Shown piece by piece: positions 11,549-21,754 of a stretch of 64,000 nucleotides of DNA. The notes beneath the pieces were generated by a model. The model saw only the letters and a program-made list of their open reading frames with translations, had not been told where the DNA came from and did no database searches. The translations under genes were made by a program, and so were the position numbers. The DNA comes from Hyparrhenia diplandra. Its lineage: Eukaryota; Streptophyta; Magnoliopsida; Poales; Poaceae. Location of the stretch: positions 248,001-312,000 of the forward strand of contig JADLZK010005495.1 in the NCBI GenBank assembly GCA_015847255.1, written 5' to 3'. Position 1 is the stretch's first letter, and the number at the start of each line of letters is the position of its first letter.

Positions 11549-12723
11549 CATGCCTCGGCACGCCATCGGGGCATCGGCCGGCCGGAGTGCTAATACGGCA
11601 AGTGCGACCACTACTACGCCTCGTTCATGCGATGCAGCCGGATGCGTTTCCACTGTGATCATGGAGACAACGTTGCATGGAGATGCAAATCAAAGATCGC
11701 CGATGGACTCCGGATTTACAACTACGCTAGGCAAACCTGTAATAAATCTACCTAGATTCACTCGTACATACAGCCACCATAGTAACTTCGCATGCTGGCA
11801 ACGCAAAAACAGAATCTTGGAGGGATCGAAATCATGCGTAGCTAATTGAAGAAACAAATCGATTGGGTTAAAATTAGCCAAAAGATTTACCTTTGGAAAC
11901 ACCACGCAGCAAGCAGACCTGTAAAAGTCCTCCTCCTTCTCGACGGGGTGCAATAACTTCGTGGATATCAAAATCTGTCGGCTCGATTGTCTTGTCCAGA
12001 TGGATATAGCCATGTCAACATAAACATCTATATTTTTATACTTACATGATTAAAAAAATAGTAAACTCTCTATTATTGCAAACGTATACTCTAGCGGGGA
12101 AATCAGCAGAAGTATTGCATCTTAAATCAATGTGTTGAGATATATAAACCAGAAAAAGGACGAGAAACTTGATATCAGTGGAGAATGTGTTGCACCGAGC
12201 CCGCGTTCTCTAGATCCAAGCAAAGCTATGAGGTTGGGGAAGGAAGATGAGCGGAAGGAAGCTTCTCCAACTCTTGGATGCACCACTCCTTTTGACGACA
12301 AGGCAGGGATTTGGAAGGTAACATGAATGGTAGCGGCGAGTGGTTGAAGACGCCAACCCTGCTCACAACCACTATATATCGACAAGGGGCCACAACACAC
12401 ATCTTGCGGGCCGTAAGAGTGACGGATCATCGATGTGCAGTGACGAAAGCATTCACATTTTTCTTTATAGTATACAATTAGTATAAATAAAATGTTTTCT
12501 TGCTTCACATATTTAATTAATTATATACATTATTGGCCATGCAAAAAGTAATAGGTAAAAAATATTAACTTCTTTGGGACCTAAGATATTCTTCAAAATT
12601 CAATAAAATGCTTTTATGATTTCCCAACCAGGAAGCAAAGGCTATCCATGTATGGAATGGAGGAATATATACTGGTATGTAAATTTGCTTTGTCAAAATC
12701 TAGATGCCTATTGTGCTCAATGT
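11549..12723. other. No gene recognised
   Basis: Short open frames exist on both strands (for example a minus frame at 12122-12508), but none resembles a known domain and no splice pattern was evident. Base composition drifts from GC-rich to AT-rich across the interval. Confidence 0.4.
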
Positions 12724-12740
12724 AAATACACATACATTTT

Positions 12741-13622
12741 ATTCCTCTATAAGGAGGGACTCAGCCGCCGCCCCCAAACCCTAGAGGGTGCCGCCGCCCG
12801 GCTCCCGCCTTCCACCACCACTGGTCCCCCTCCCTTCTCCTCCGGCATCACGCCGGAGGTTGAAGGGAGTGGGGATCCATTATTTTTAATAAATATTTTC
12901 CTAGTTGATCGAGTCTTCAAGGTTCAAAGTTTCTCCGGAGATCCAATCGAAGAGATTGGCCACGGTGTAAAGGCGTCGTCAAGATCATCGACGGAGCAAT
13001 GGAGCATGTCATTCCTCGGCGGTGATGGAGATCCAATCGAAGAGATTAGCCACGGTGTAAGGCGTCGTCAAGATCATCGGCCGGAGCAATGGAGCATGTC
13101 GTTCCTCGGCGGTGATGGCATGACAAAGACATCACCATTGATGGAGAATAAGGTACTCCGGCCCTTCCTTTGTCTCGTTGTGGTTCTTTACAGCCATGGC
13201 GATGGGCTAGTGAGATTTAGTTTTCCAACGATATCTATTTGGATGTCGGTTGGACTTGTGTTCTCTCATGACGAATCTGGTGAAGGGCGGCGGCGATGAG
13301 TTCGACGACGCGTGTCGATGACACCAATTTCATCATGTTCGCATGTGGAGTTTTAGCAGTTTACTCCTCTTTTGCAAAAGTGATGGGTATGAGGATGACG
13401 GCGGTGGATGGTGAGATGGCCCTGTTCGATTTCAAAACGGAGCTTGCGCGTCGTGACATGTCCGTTTGAGATGATGATCTTATATGGAGGAATCTATGGC
13501 TTTTTAAGGTTTCTTGTCTCCAATCAATGGGGGTGGAGTAGTTTGATTTACTTTTTGTAATGAGAGGATTTAACTTGCTTTAGTATCAATGGAATTTTTC
13601 CTTGTCGCAAAAAAAAAAAAAA
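12741..13622 (+). mobile_element. Poly(A) retroposon (LINE-type, probably 5'-truncated)
   Basis: It is flanked by a 17-bp direct repeat, AAATACACATACATTTT, at 12724-12740 and 13623-13639. It ends in a poly(A) run preceded by CTTGTCGC. The long target duplication plus poly(A) is diagnostic of target-primed reverse transcription. The body starts GC-rich with an AAACCCTAGAGG leader and has a T-rich 3' part. An open frame (12616-13299) spans the left junction and is therefore not a natural gene. No RT domain is present. Confidence 0.85.
12937..13116 (+). repeat. Tandem 90-bp duplication inside the retroposon
   Basis: Two adjacent copies (12937-13026 and 13027-13116) start GGAGATCCAATCGAAGAGAT and end CTCGGCGGTGAT. 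They differ at a few positions, including single-base length changes. In translation this gives a repeated GDPIEEI...EQWSMSFLGGDG unit. Confidence 0.85.
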
Positions 13623-13639
13623 AAATACACATACATTTT

Positions 13640-14561
13640 TTAATAGAAATAAAGATTTAAACCCTGTTTAGTACGGCTCAGTGGTTTCCAAGCTTCTTGT
13701 GTGCATTTTTAACTTACACAAGAAAACCTGTACATTTTCAATTGCAGAGGCAAATGAGTTTCTAAGCTTCTAACTGACAAGATTGTTCTAGCACAGTTTT
13801 CAAGACAAACTGCACGGGAAGGACTACCGAATGGGGTTGAGGAATACTCCGCACTCGGTTAACAACACATTCTTTTTGAGTGAGCGTTTTCAAAAGTTTA
13901 ATCAAATAACACTGTATAACAAACGAGATTAATATATTTGTTGTATATTTAACATTGTTCGTCTAAATACTATAGTACACCATTTTTGTTTAATCATTTG
14001 TTTATCTTATTTTAAATGGTCATTTTATATAAATAATTGCTAATATCAAGAGAATGATTGTTTGCGATTTAACGTTAAAAATAATCTTATTGCTAAAGTA
14101 TCAGCCATACTAAGTCCTATCCACGATGTTACAGTTCTGGAAACTTGATCCTAGCAAGGGGCTCCAACGAGGATCAAGGGAAGTGTTATCCTAATTAAAG
14201 AATATGATATTAACTAAAAATCAATCATCGCTTAAACATATACGAAATCTTTCTCTATCTATATCTATATCATTTCTTAAGTCGGTAAAATTCATTCATT
14301 GTTAAAAGGTTATATATTAATTAAGAAAAACAATTGCTCGCAACCTTATCTTAAAAGAACAATTCTTAATCTATATATGTATCTATATCCGCATCTCTAT
14401 CTCTATCACTATCACTATCTATATCTATATTTATATCTGTATCTATATCTATATACTAAAACTAGAGACATAAAGTATTCCTAGTCCATCTCAAATATAT
14501 CATGTAGTGCTTTTTTTTTTTCCTGAAAGCATAGCACGTTTTGCATTAAGGGAAAATAGAG
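13640..14561. other. No gene; AT-rich with microsatellite
   Basis: No coding sequence was recognised. A TATCTA/TATATC microsatellite runs at about 14375-14455, with a smaller patch near 14245-14270. The short frame across it is simple-sequence translation. Confidence 0.55.
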
Positions 14562-15400
14562 TTTTTTTTTTACAAATTCCGCCCACTGACGGCGAGATGT
14601 TGCAGCTTGAAACGAACGAACACAGATAAAAGTCACCGGCTTTAACGATACAACTTCAAACATTGTACTAAGCTAGAAAAACTAATGAGCGACAGGTGGG
14701 GGCATCGAGGCTAGACTAAGGCTGGATGACCGCAGGTAGGAGCATCGCCAAACCTCGACAAGCCCGCCGCCATCCAGGAATCAGCCTCCTGATAGGTGCG
14801 GGAAAGCAACTGGTCGGTGGTCATATTGATGTAGTCGTCGAAGGTTTGGTGGTTGCGTTCCTTCCAAGGTTCCCAAGAAACCAACAGAGCAAGGGAGTCG
14901 AAGCCACTTCGGAGGGCGCCAGGCACCTCTACACGTGTGGACAGCCCCAGTCCACCAGACGGGAGTTAGGCGCCGAGCATTGGTGCTGAAGGCCGGTGAA
15001 GCTACGAATGCGGAACCAGATCTCATGGGCGTACACGCAAGCGAGAAGTAGGTGGTCTGCAAACTCGTCGTCCCAGGAGCAGAGTGCGCACTTTGAGATG
15101 GGCTGCAGACCATAGAGCCTTCTCCACTCAGTAGTCAAGAGGCGACCATGCAAGGCCAGCTAGAAGAATAGTTTGACCTTGGGCGGCGACGAAACTCTCC
15201 AAACCTCCCTGGCTCCAGCGAGCGTGGTCGAGCCAATGAAGAAAGCCCTCTGGGTAGAGGAACTGGAGTACTCACCCCTCGTGACCATTTCCAAACTACT
15301 TGGTCCGGCATGCCAGGTTGTAGCTGCACGGCCACAACCTTGTCCCATAGCACAACGTACTCCACCAGCACCGCGGCCGTGTCAGCACCAGTGATGTCCC
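14562..15400 (-). pseudogene. LINE ORF2 C-terminal remnant (zf-RVT region)
   Basis: Read on the minus strand, the segment encodes GEYSSSSTQRAFFIGSTTLA, then GAREVWRVSSPPKVKLFF, LALHGRLLTTEWRRLYGL, and CALCSWDDEFADHLLLACVY. This is the zinc-binding domain after the reverse transcriptase in plant L1-type LINEs, with the CxxC...HxxxxC spacing intact. A TAG stop sits between KLFF and LALHGR, where the family has Trp. After a frame change comes SWEPWKERNHQTFDD. A short A run follows on the minus strand at about 14571-14562 and may be the poly(A) tail. The RT and endonuclease domains are absent. Confidence 0.75.
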
Positions 15401-17141
15401 GTGTCTGTTGGCGGTTATCGAGCGCAAGTCCTGTAGTCTCAAATACCTATCGCGGGTACATGAGATGACCGTGAACACTGGTACTAAAACATCCCTGGCA
15501 TCTACTCCACCACAGCAGCTTCATGTGATTCTTCAGCACCCTTGCCAACTGTTAAAGCATACAATGGAACAACATAAATACTCGGTGAAGCAGCAGCATA
15601 TATATGAAACAGATCCTTCCCCAAAAGAATTTCATTTCCAATATGCAGTTATTTTATCATGGTTTCCACACGGTTTCCACACATACATGGTAGCTCAATT
15701 GGGAACATAGGAAACAAATCTCAGTTGTCACCCAGGTAAGAGAAAAAGGAAAACATTCATCATCCTGCAGTACATGTCCCATGCAGGAGTTGGAAGTAAA
15801 TATAACAAAATATTTTCTATTTGCATGTAAACATCAAATTAATTAAGAAATGACAAAGACTTGCTATGAATTTGTTGGACCTGCTCTATCGGACTTAGTC
15901 TTGTCTGGATGTCTTAATATTCATAGCAAAAATCAATGGGTACAAAGGAAGCATAATCCTCTAGAACACGTAGGCGCCAAGGCCATCTTGTCCATTAACC
16001 AACAAAACTAAATATACTTTATGTCCAGTTTCGCTACTTATCTATAACCCCTATAAAGAAGACCCCCACTAGGGGAGTTCTCTTGACATGCAGGTGTGAC
16101 ACGTCATCATCCCTCCCGTCCACTCCTCCGCATCCGTTCGCTCATACGAAGAGGAAAAAAAACCCGGCGGCCTCTTCCCCTACCTCTCGATCGCCCGTCG
16201 GCTTTCGACAAATAATATCAGCGCCACCCTCCTCGGCTTCCTTCCTCATCACCCACCACCCCACCGAGCCTGTAGTCTGTAGCAATACCACGCCCCTCCT
16301 CCTACTGCAAAGGCCGCTTGTGACGGAACCTTCAGAAGCCACTCCAATCGGTGATACCTGATGATCCGTTGTACAGGTTGCCAACTATTGCCGGGAGAGG
16401 CTCCAGGTGCTTTTTGCGGGTGGAGCTGAGGCTGGTGTGAAAGGATTTGGGGGAGACGGCGAGGTGGACATGAAGGAGCAGTGGGGACGAGCTCTTCACC
16501 AGGTGGACAATTTCACTTAAATATAAACTGCTAGGGAACTTTGAATCTTTTTCTCAGGATCTTACTTTCAAGATTCACTAATCCTGTTTGATATTGGTTT
16601 TCTAGACCTATTTCATAACAAATATGGAGCCTATAAAATTCTGGGAGTTCATGTCATTGATTTTAGAAGGTCTTGGATATGAAAGGTATTCATGTTTCAC
16701 AATGACCCTATATGTAGAATAATGTTTATATACTTAGACATCTGTTACCACTTACCAATCAAATCTTTGACAAAAAAATAAATAAATAAACTTTCCACAT
16801 AACTAGGAAGCTCATGCAGTATTATCTCATGTTCACTGAATTCCTCCTAAAGGTTTGGATTATTTGTAATATTTTGTTTGAGTTTCATATTCAGCTTAAT
16901 TGACTACTAACTTTTCACTGTGTCGAGATGATGATGTTATTTCCTCTCTTCCCTATTTAAAACAGGGCATTGTTTCCAAACTCTGAGAATTTATTTATTT
17001 ATTAAGATATGGAGAGATAAATCATTTTAGCCACATTTTAGCCATTCTCTAAGCTCATGCCCATGTATAAATTGCTTGGTCTCATGATTACTTATGCTAC
17101 TGAAATCAGTTTAGCACTACATCTGACACTGAGTTTTTCAG
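15401..17141. other. No firm gene; possible 5' part of a gene
   Basis: A GC-richer patch at 16080-16500 looks promoter- or first-exon-like, with a possible exon ending near CTCTTCACCAG|GTGGAC at about 16500. I could not connect a reading frame across it. The rest is AT-rich and intron-like. Confidence 0.3.
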
Positions 17142-17278
17142 TTCCCTCCAGAACCGTTCACTAGAAAAGAGGCAGAAGGCAGGCAAATATGCCAAGAACA
17201 TGAAGGACAAGGTCAGGAGGAAGATGCGCGAGATGGAGAACACCCTGGAGTGTGATGAGTTTCCAGACCTCTTGAAAG
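17142..17278 (+). CDS. Single exon of an unidentified Lys/Arg-rich protein
   Basis: A polypyrimidine-AG acceptor (GAGTTTTTCAG, ending 17141) and a consensus donor (GTGAGT at 17279) bracket 137 bases. One frame is fully open and encodes SLEKRQ, KAGKYAKNMKDKVRRKMREM and ENTLECDEFPDLLK. The stretch is highly basic and probably helical, ending in an acidic-hydrophobic patch. I do not recognise the protein. Flanking exons were not identified, so the gene may be a fragment or may continue in the surrounding AT-rich sequence. Confidence 0.4.
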
Positions 17279-18659
17279 GTGAGTACGAGGCCTTTCATTG
17301 ACCCTGTGAAGCTCATTAGCCACCAGCAACATTTTTAGTTTCAGAGTCACAGATTTTGTTTACAAGCTAGTGTGGTAGTGCCCATGCTGTGGAGGTGTAT
17401 GAGATTCAAGTCATAACAGACATTTATCTCTGTGTGTGTGAGCTTAAGTAACTGTACCATTTTGTTTTCTTTTGTACCCCCATGTATCAATTTTGATGGT
17501 GTCAATTAGCTGAGTGGCTAAGAAGTAGAAGTGTGTCTTCTTCTTTTATTTGATTGAGACCCAGGTGTCCCCAAATCAATTCATAAAATGTTATTTACAC
17601 GGAGTAAAATTTGATTGTAGCTGGATTAAAATTTGATAGTAGTTTCTGATGAAATTATATCTGTTGGCAGAATATTTTGGAATTTTGAAACAGTTGGCAT
17701 ATATTGTATGTCCTTCCATGCATATCTTACAAAACTACATTCTATGTCCAAACATAGTTAACCTTTTTAGTTATGCTCATTCAAAAAGTCACTTTGTTTT
17801 CAGATCACCTCAATTTTTCACTAATGCACTACAGGAGCAGGATGCGTCCGTGATGGTTCTATATACGGTGACACACATAGCTGGAAAAGAGAATTTCATA
17901 TTGCTGACCGTAATGAGAGTAAGTTATCAATATCTCAGTTCCTACTTTTTTATTTGTTATTAGGACCATTTTTAAACCTATAAGGTCAACTGATATATTC
18001 TCTCCTGAAACCTTGAGATTAATTTTTCCTTGATTTGTTATCAAATTAATTTGCAACAATTAATAATACCTATGTCTCTTTTTAGGATTTTAGTGATGTC
18101 GTCCTTTCATCAATAATTTTTTTCGTTTTCCAGTTCACTAACAGCTTCACTCTAATGATGATTGGGTTGGCACTATTTCATGTTAAACAGCCCACTGATC
18201 ACATCTTACTAACAGGCTCTCCTAATGGTTTTCCTATATGTACAGAACAGGCAGGTCACGGACAGTAGCTGCACCACCGTATGCTTCTTTCCTCCGCTGA
18301 TGGGCACAGCTGATAGACAAGGAATCCCAGGAAAGGGAGCATTTAGACGTGAAGAGGTGCTTAGCTTAGTTAGCTTTGTAAATAGGCCTGTATATATTCT
18401 GTGTGCATCTTGGTGCATTGATGTTGCTAGCTGGTATCTACGGCAACACTGCATTTGACTAGATGATAATATCCTCTACAGAAATAAAACAAAGGTTCAA
18501 ATACTTCAGTTCAAATAGGTTGTCAATATGGTCTAAATAAATAGTTGTGTATACTCAATACACTGGTATTTGTACTCTCTCTAATAGGCTCACGTCCCCT
18601 GTCTAGAAGAGATGATAAGATGAAACTCTTTATTATGATCATTGCATTCTTTCTTAATT
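17279..18659. other. No gene recognised
   Basis: AT-rich, intron- or spacer-like sequence. Short frames at 17649-17963 and 18225-18458 show no domain similarity I can name. Confidence 0.4.
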
Positions 18660-18687
18660 CCCGCAGCAACACGTGGGAATTCCCTAG
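18660..18687 (+). mobile_element. Helitron-like 3' terminus
   Basis: A GC hairpin (CCCGCAGCAACACGTGGG) is followed shortly by CTAG and then T. This matches the Helitron pattern of a 3' hairpin 10-12 bases before a CTRR end, inserted before T. The matching 5' TC end was not found. Confidence 0.45.
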
Positions 18688-19026
18688 TTATTAATATCTA
18701 TAATTGCTTAACCATTTATAGAATTACTAACTGGGATGTTAAACTAAATGATAAAGCTTCTGATCACAGACATAAGCAGTTCTTGGAAAGCTAGTCAAAG
18801 CAGTATAATCATCCGCAATAGAAGTAGATGACACTGCAACAAAATCAGGTGCAATAGGTAACTAAATAGAAAATAAGCAGATAGCAAAAACATTTTATTG
18901 ACAAAAATCTGGCCAAAATTTACCAAGCTAAGCACAAGTTAAGGTAATGGTAAGTATAATAGCAAATTAAGAACAAATCAGATGATTGGTCACAGGAGTA
19001 GGCATCTGCAGCTACAACACAAGAAG
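18688..19026. other. No gene recognised
   Basis: AT-rich spacer between the Helitron-like end and the 3' end of the DUF1618 gene. Confidence 0.4.
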
Positions 19027-20321
19027 CTAATTACCTGGGGCAGTAGCTGGATTAATGTACTTCACCCGATTCATATATTTGGAGATTTTACTCTGGCAAT
19101 AGATGACAGAAAAGCCACTGTAATTGCATGGAATACCAAAGTAAGCTGCAGCTTGCAGTCTGCCGCCATTCTTCATGTCCACAGAGAGAATCCATGCCTT
19201 GGGGTGCCTATTTTTCTCCCTGGCCACCAAGTAAACTACATCGTCACCATTGAGGCAAGGAGACGGCTGATACACGGAGAGGTTGTGCAGGTCTCTCTGT
19301 TCCACTGTGGCATCAGTGCTCTTTGGCTTACGCAGCAATCCAGAATGCTCCAGAAATTGTGAAATGGCTGGGTCATGAATCCTGATGTTGGAAGCTCGGA
19401 CCACATGTTCCTTGTGCCAATCCTCCATGGAATCGCTCATCACATTGTAGCTCCATGTGGTGAGGGACCAGTCATCCACACGGAAGCAAGGCGCCCCTGT
19501 TTCATCATCCAGGTCAGGGAGACGAATGTCAGTGATTTCCAGGAGAACAAACTTGAGACAACCCGTGCGTCTGATAAAGGCAATGCCACGGCGTTGCGCT
19601 GGGTTGCCCATTCTGACTGACAGCAAGGGAAGAGGCACGCCGCGGAGGGAGGGCTTGGGGTTAAGCACATCGCAGAACACGATGCCATGCCAAAGATCGA
19701 CCCAGCCAATGGTGCCACCTTCACCTCCGATTGTGATTACAGAGCTTGTACAATTATGAATAAGCTGACCAGGTGATTCCAGCGATAACATGAGGCTACT
19801 CCAGTTGGAATTATGAGAATGGAATAGATGCAGTTCATACTCGTGAAGAGTCTTTGTGGCAATCAACACAGCAACGGTGTAGTGGCCATCCGAACTAGGA
19901 ACGATACCGACGTCGTGGGCGTCGAAGTTGATGTTGGGATGCCGCAGCAGCTCGAGCGACGGGCTGTCGGAATCAGCCCGGTAGACGAAATAGTCGTAGT
20001 GATTGGGGTAGATGTCGTAGGGGTCGCGCCACATGTTGACGCGGAGGGGAGCAGATTGTCCACACTGCAGATGATGTCGGGGGCCACGGTGTGGTTAAGA
20101 TCGGAGCTGTGCACAAATAGTGTGGACGGCTGCGGGGGGCTCTTGAGGCAGAACGATACCTGGATTGGCTCCCCGTTCCTGGTGTGGTCCGTGGCGGTGG
20201 TAGAACTGCGGTGGATGGACACGACGGCATCGGTTTGGAAGAGGACACGGGCAGGACGTCGGGATCCTCGACGCAGACGACGTCGGGAGGACGACGGCGG
20301 AACTGCAGTGTCGGTCGACAT
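19027..20321 (-). pseudogene. DUF1618-family protein, one frameshift
   Basis: DUF1618 proteins are a large, mostly uncharacterised grass-expanded family. The start used is the ATG at 20321 (MSTDTAVPPSSSRR), whose frame runs through FQTDAVVSIHRSSTTATDHT and FVHSSDLNHTVAPDIICSVD. Near 20045-20055 the homologous sequence moves to another frame, which continues LRVNMWRDPYDIYPNHYDYF, VYRADSDSPSLELLRHPN, ELHLFHSHNSNWSS, TIGWVDLWHGIVFCDVLN and WSLTTWSYNVM to a stop at 19027. The YFVYRA...PSLxLL and GWVDLWxGIxFCDVL motifs identify the family. A single-base indel in a CCCCTCC run explains the shift. It could also be a sequencing error. The downstream frame alone has 335 codons from the ATG at 20034. 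Confidence 0.75.
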
Positions 20322-20492
20322 GGTTTCGATGGGGGGTTACAGGCGTGCTGCGCCGGTGGCTAGGTGCAGTGCGGTGCGGCGCGGCGGAATCCCCGAGGAA
20401 GGAACAGATGGCGGCGGCGCCGGAAGGAAGAGGCGCTGATAGGTGGTAATTGGGAATCGCGGAAGGTAGGGTTTGGTGTTGCTACTTCTGAC

Positions 20493-21422
20493 TAGATGAA
20501 AACATGTTTGATACGAACGGATATGGTTGATACCATAATTCGAACACGATACATATACTAATATGGATTGTCTCGGTTACATATACGAATAATGACTATC
20601 AAATACGGTATGAATCGGATTTAGAAAATGCCAAATACAAATATCTTCCTGAATATTGAGTAAAAACAGCATGCTCCCTCCGTACTCATAAAACTTGACG
20701 TTTAGGACAACGATACCGTCTCCAAAACACAACTTTGTCCTCTTGTTATTATAAAAATATTTATAAAAAAAATGATATGTGTATAACTTTATGAAAGTAT
20801 TTTTCAAGACAAATCTATTCATATAATTTTCATATTTGTAAACTCAACAACTTAAAAGTTATTGATTATTTATGTTCTCAATGTTTGACTCAAACTTTTT
20901 CTAAAAACGCCAAGTATTATGAGTGCGGAGGGTGTATATATATCAATAGATGCGAACCATTAAACCCCTCTATGAATCTATAATTCATCTAATTTTTTAA
21001 CAAATAAATGTGTTAATGAAATCAGTTTGGGCTCAACCGAGAACTACTAGGCCAAGCCTTTCTCATCTGCCTATGCTTCTAGCCTCCCCATGCCCAGTGC
21101 CGCCACATGCACACACGCAATCGCCACCCAAAGTGGAGCGTACAAGAATGTAGCTATAAAATGTAGGGCGACACAACACCGTTGCACTTCAGATGCCCAT
21201 GGCCTAGACTGCTATAAAGCGGATAGTATCCGGGTGGATATATCTGTTTTTTTACCCGGATTATCTGTATCCGCCCGGATATTGACGATATTACATTTTT
21301 ATTTGATATCCGATCCGTTTAAGCATCCGTATCCGGGGGACCGTATAATTATCCATTTAAGTGTTCATATTTGTTTGGTCGAATGGACGATCGAATAAAT
21401 ATCCGTACTATTTTCATCCCTA
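20493..21422. mobile_element. hAT-like non-autonomous element
   Basis: The left end reads TAGATGAAAAC then ACGAACGGATATGG. The right end, reversed, reads TAGGGATGAAAATAGTACGG. Interior sequence near both ends is rich in CGGATAT/ATCCG motifs, as in grass hAT elements. The flanks CTTCTGAC and CTTCGGCG are only a partial 8-bp duplication. A Stowaway-like MITE has inserted within it. Confidence 0.5.
20674..20934. mobile_element. Stowaway-like MITE
   Basis: A 261-bp AT-rich element with terminal inverted repeats. The left end is CTCCCTCCGTACTCATAA and the right end, reversed, is CACCCTCCGCACTCATAA. CTCCCTCCGT is the classic Stowaway/Mariner terminus in grasses. TA follows the right end; the left TA seems mutated to TG. 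Confidence 0.75.
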
Positions 21423-21754
21423 CTTCGGCGGCCCGTTGAGGAAAGGCCCAAATTCCATCTTCTCGGCCCGTTCACATATTTCATGGTTTCTCTAGGCTCA
21501 ACCCAAGTACTCCACGGCATCTTGGTAAATGCCGGAATTTTTGTCGGGCACGATAGCGCCCGAACGTCCAAAATCGCCGCGCCGGGCGCTGGGTGGGGCC
21601 AGCCCATGGCCCAATAAATGATCTCCAACACTTACTCCGTCCTTGAAACTCTGTTCTTCGCTCGCGTAGGGCGCAACGCCCTTCCACCGCCGCTTCCTCA
21701 CAAATCATCCTATGATTCAACCATTCACCCCCATTGTACTCCTCAACTCAGTCA

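Noticed and set aside
9940..11574. Open frames up to 276 codons
   Set aside because: They run through CACTA subterminal repeats and GC-rich cores, and two cross element boundaries.
11609..11617. CACTACTAC as a CACTA terminus
   Set aside because: No subterminal repeats follow it on the right and no matching opposite end was found; probably chance.
12616..13299. 227-codon frame
   Set aside because: It begins upstream of the retroposon's target duplication and continues inside it, so it did not exist before the insertion.
14299..14484. Tyr/Leu-rich small frame
   Set aside because: It is translation of a TATCTA microsatellite.
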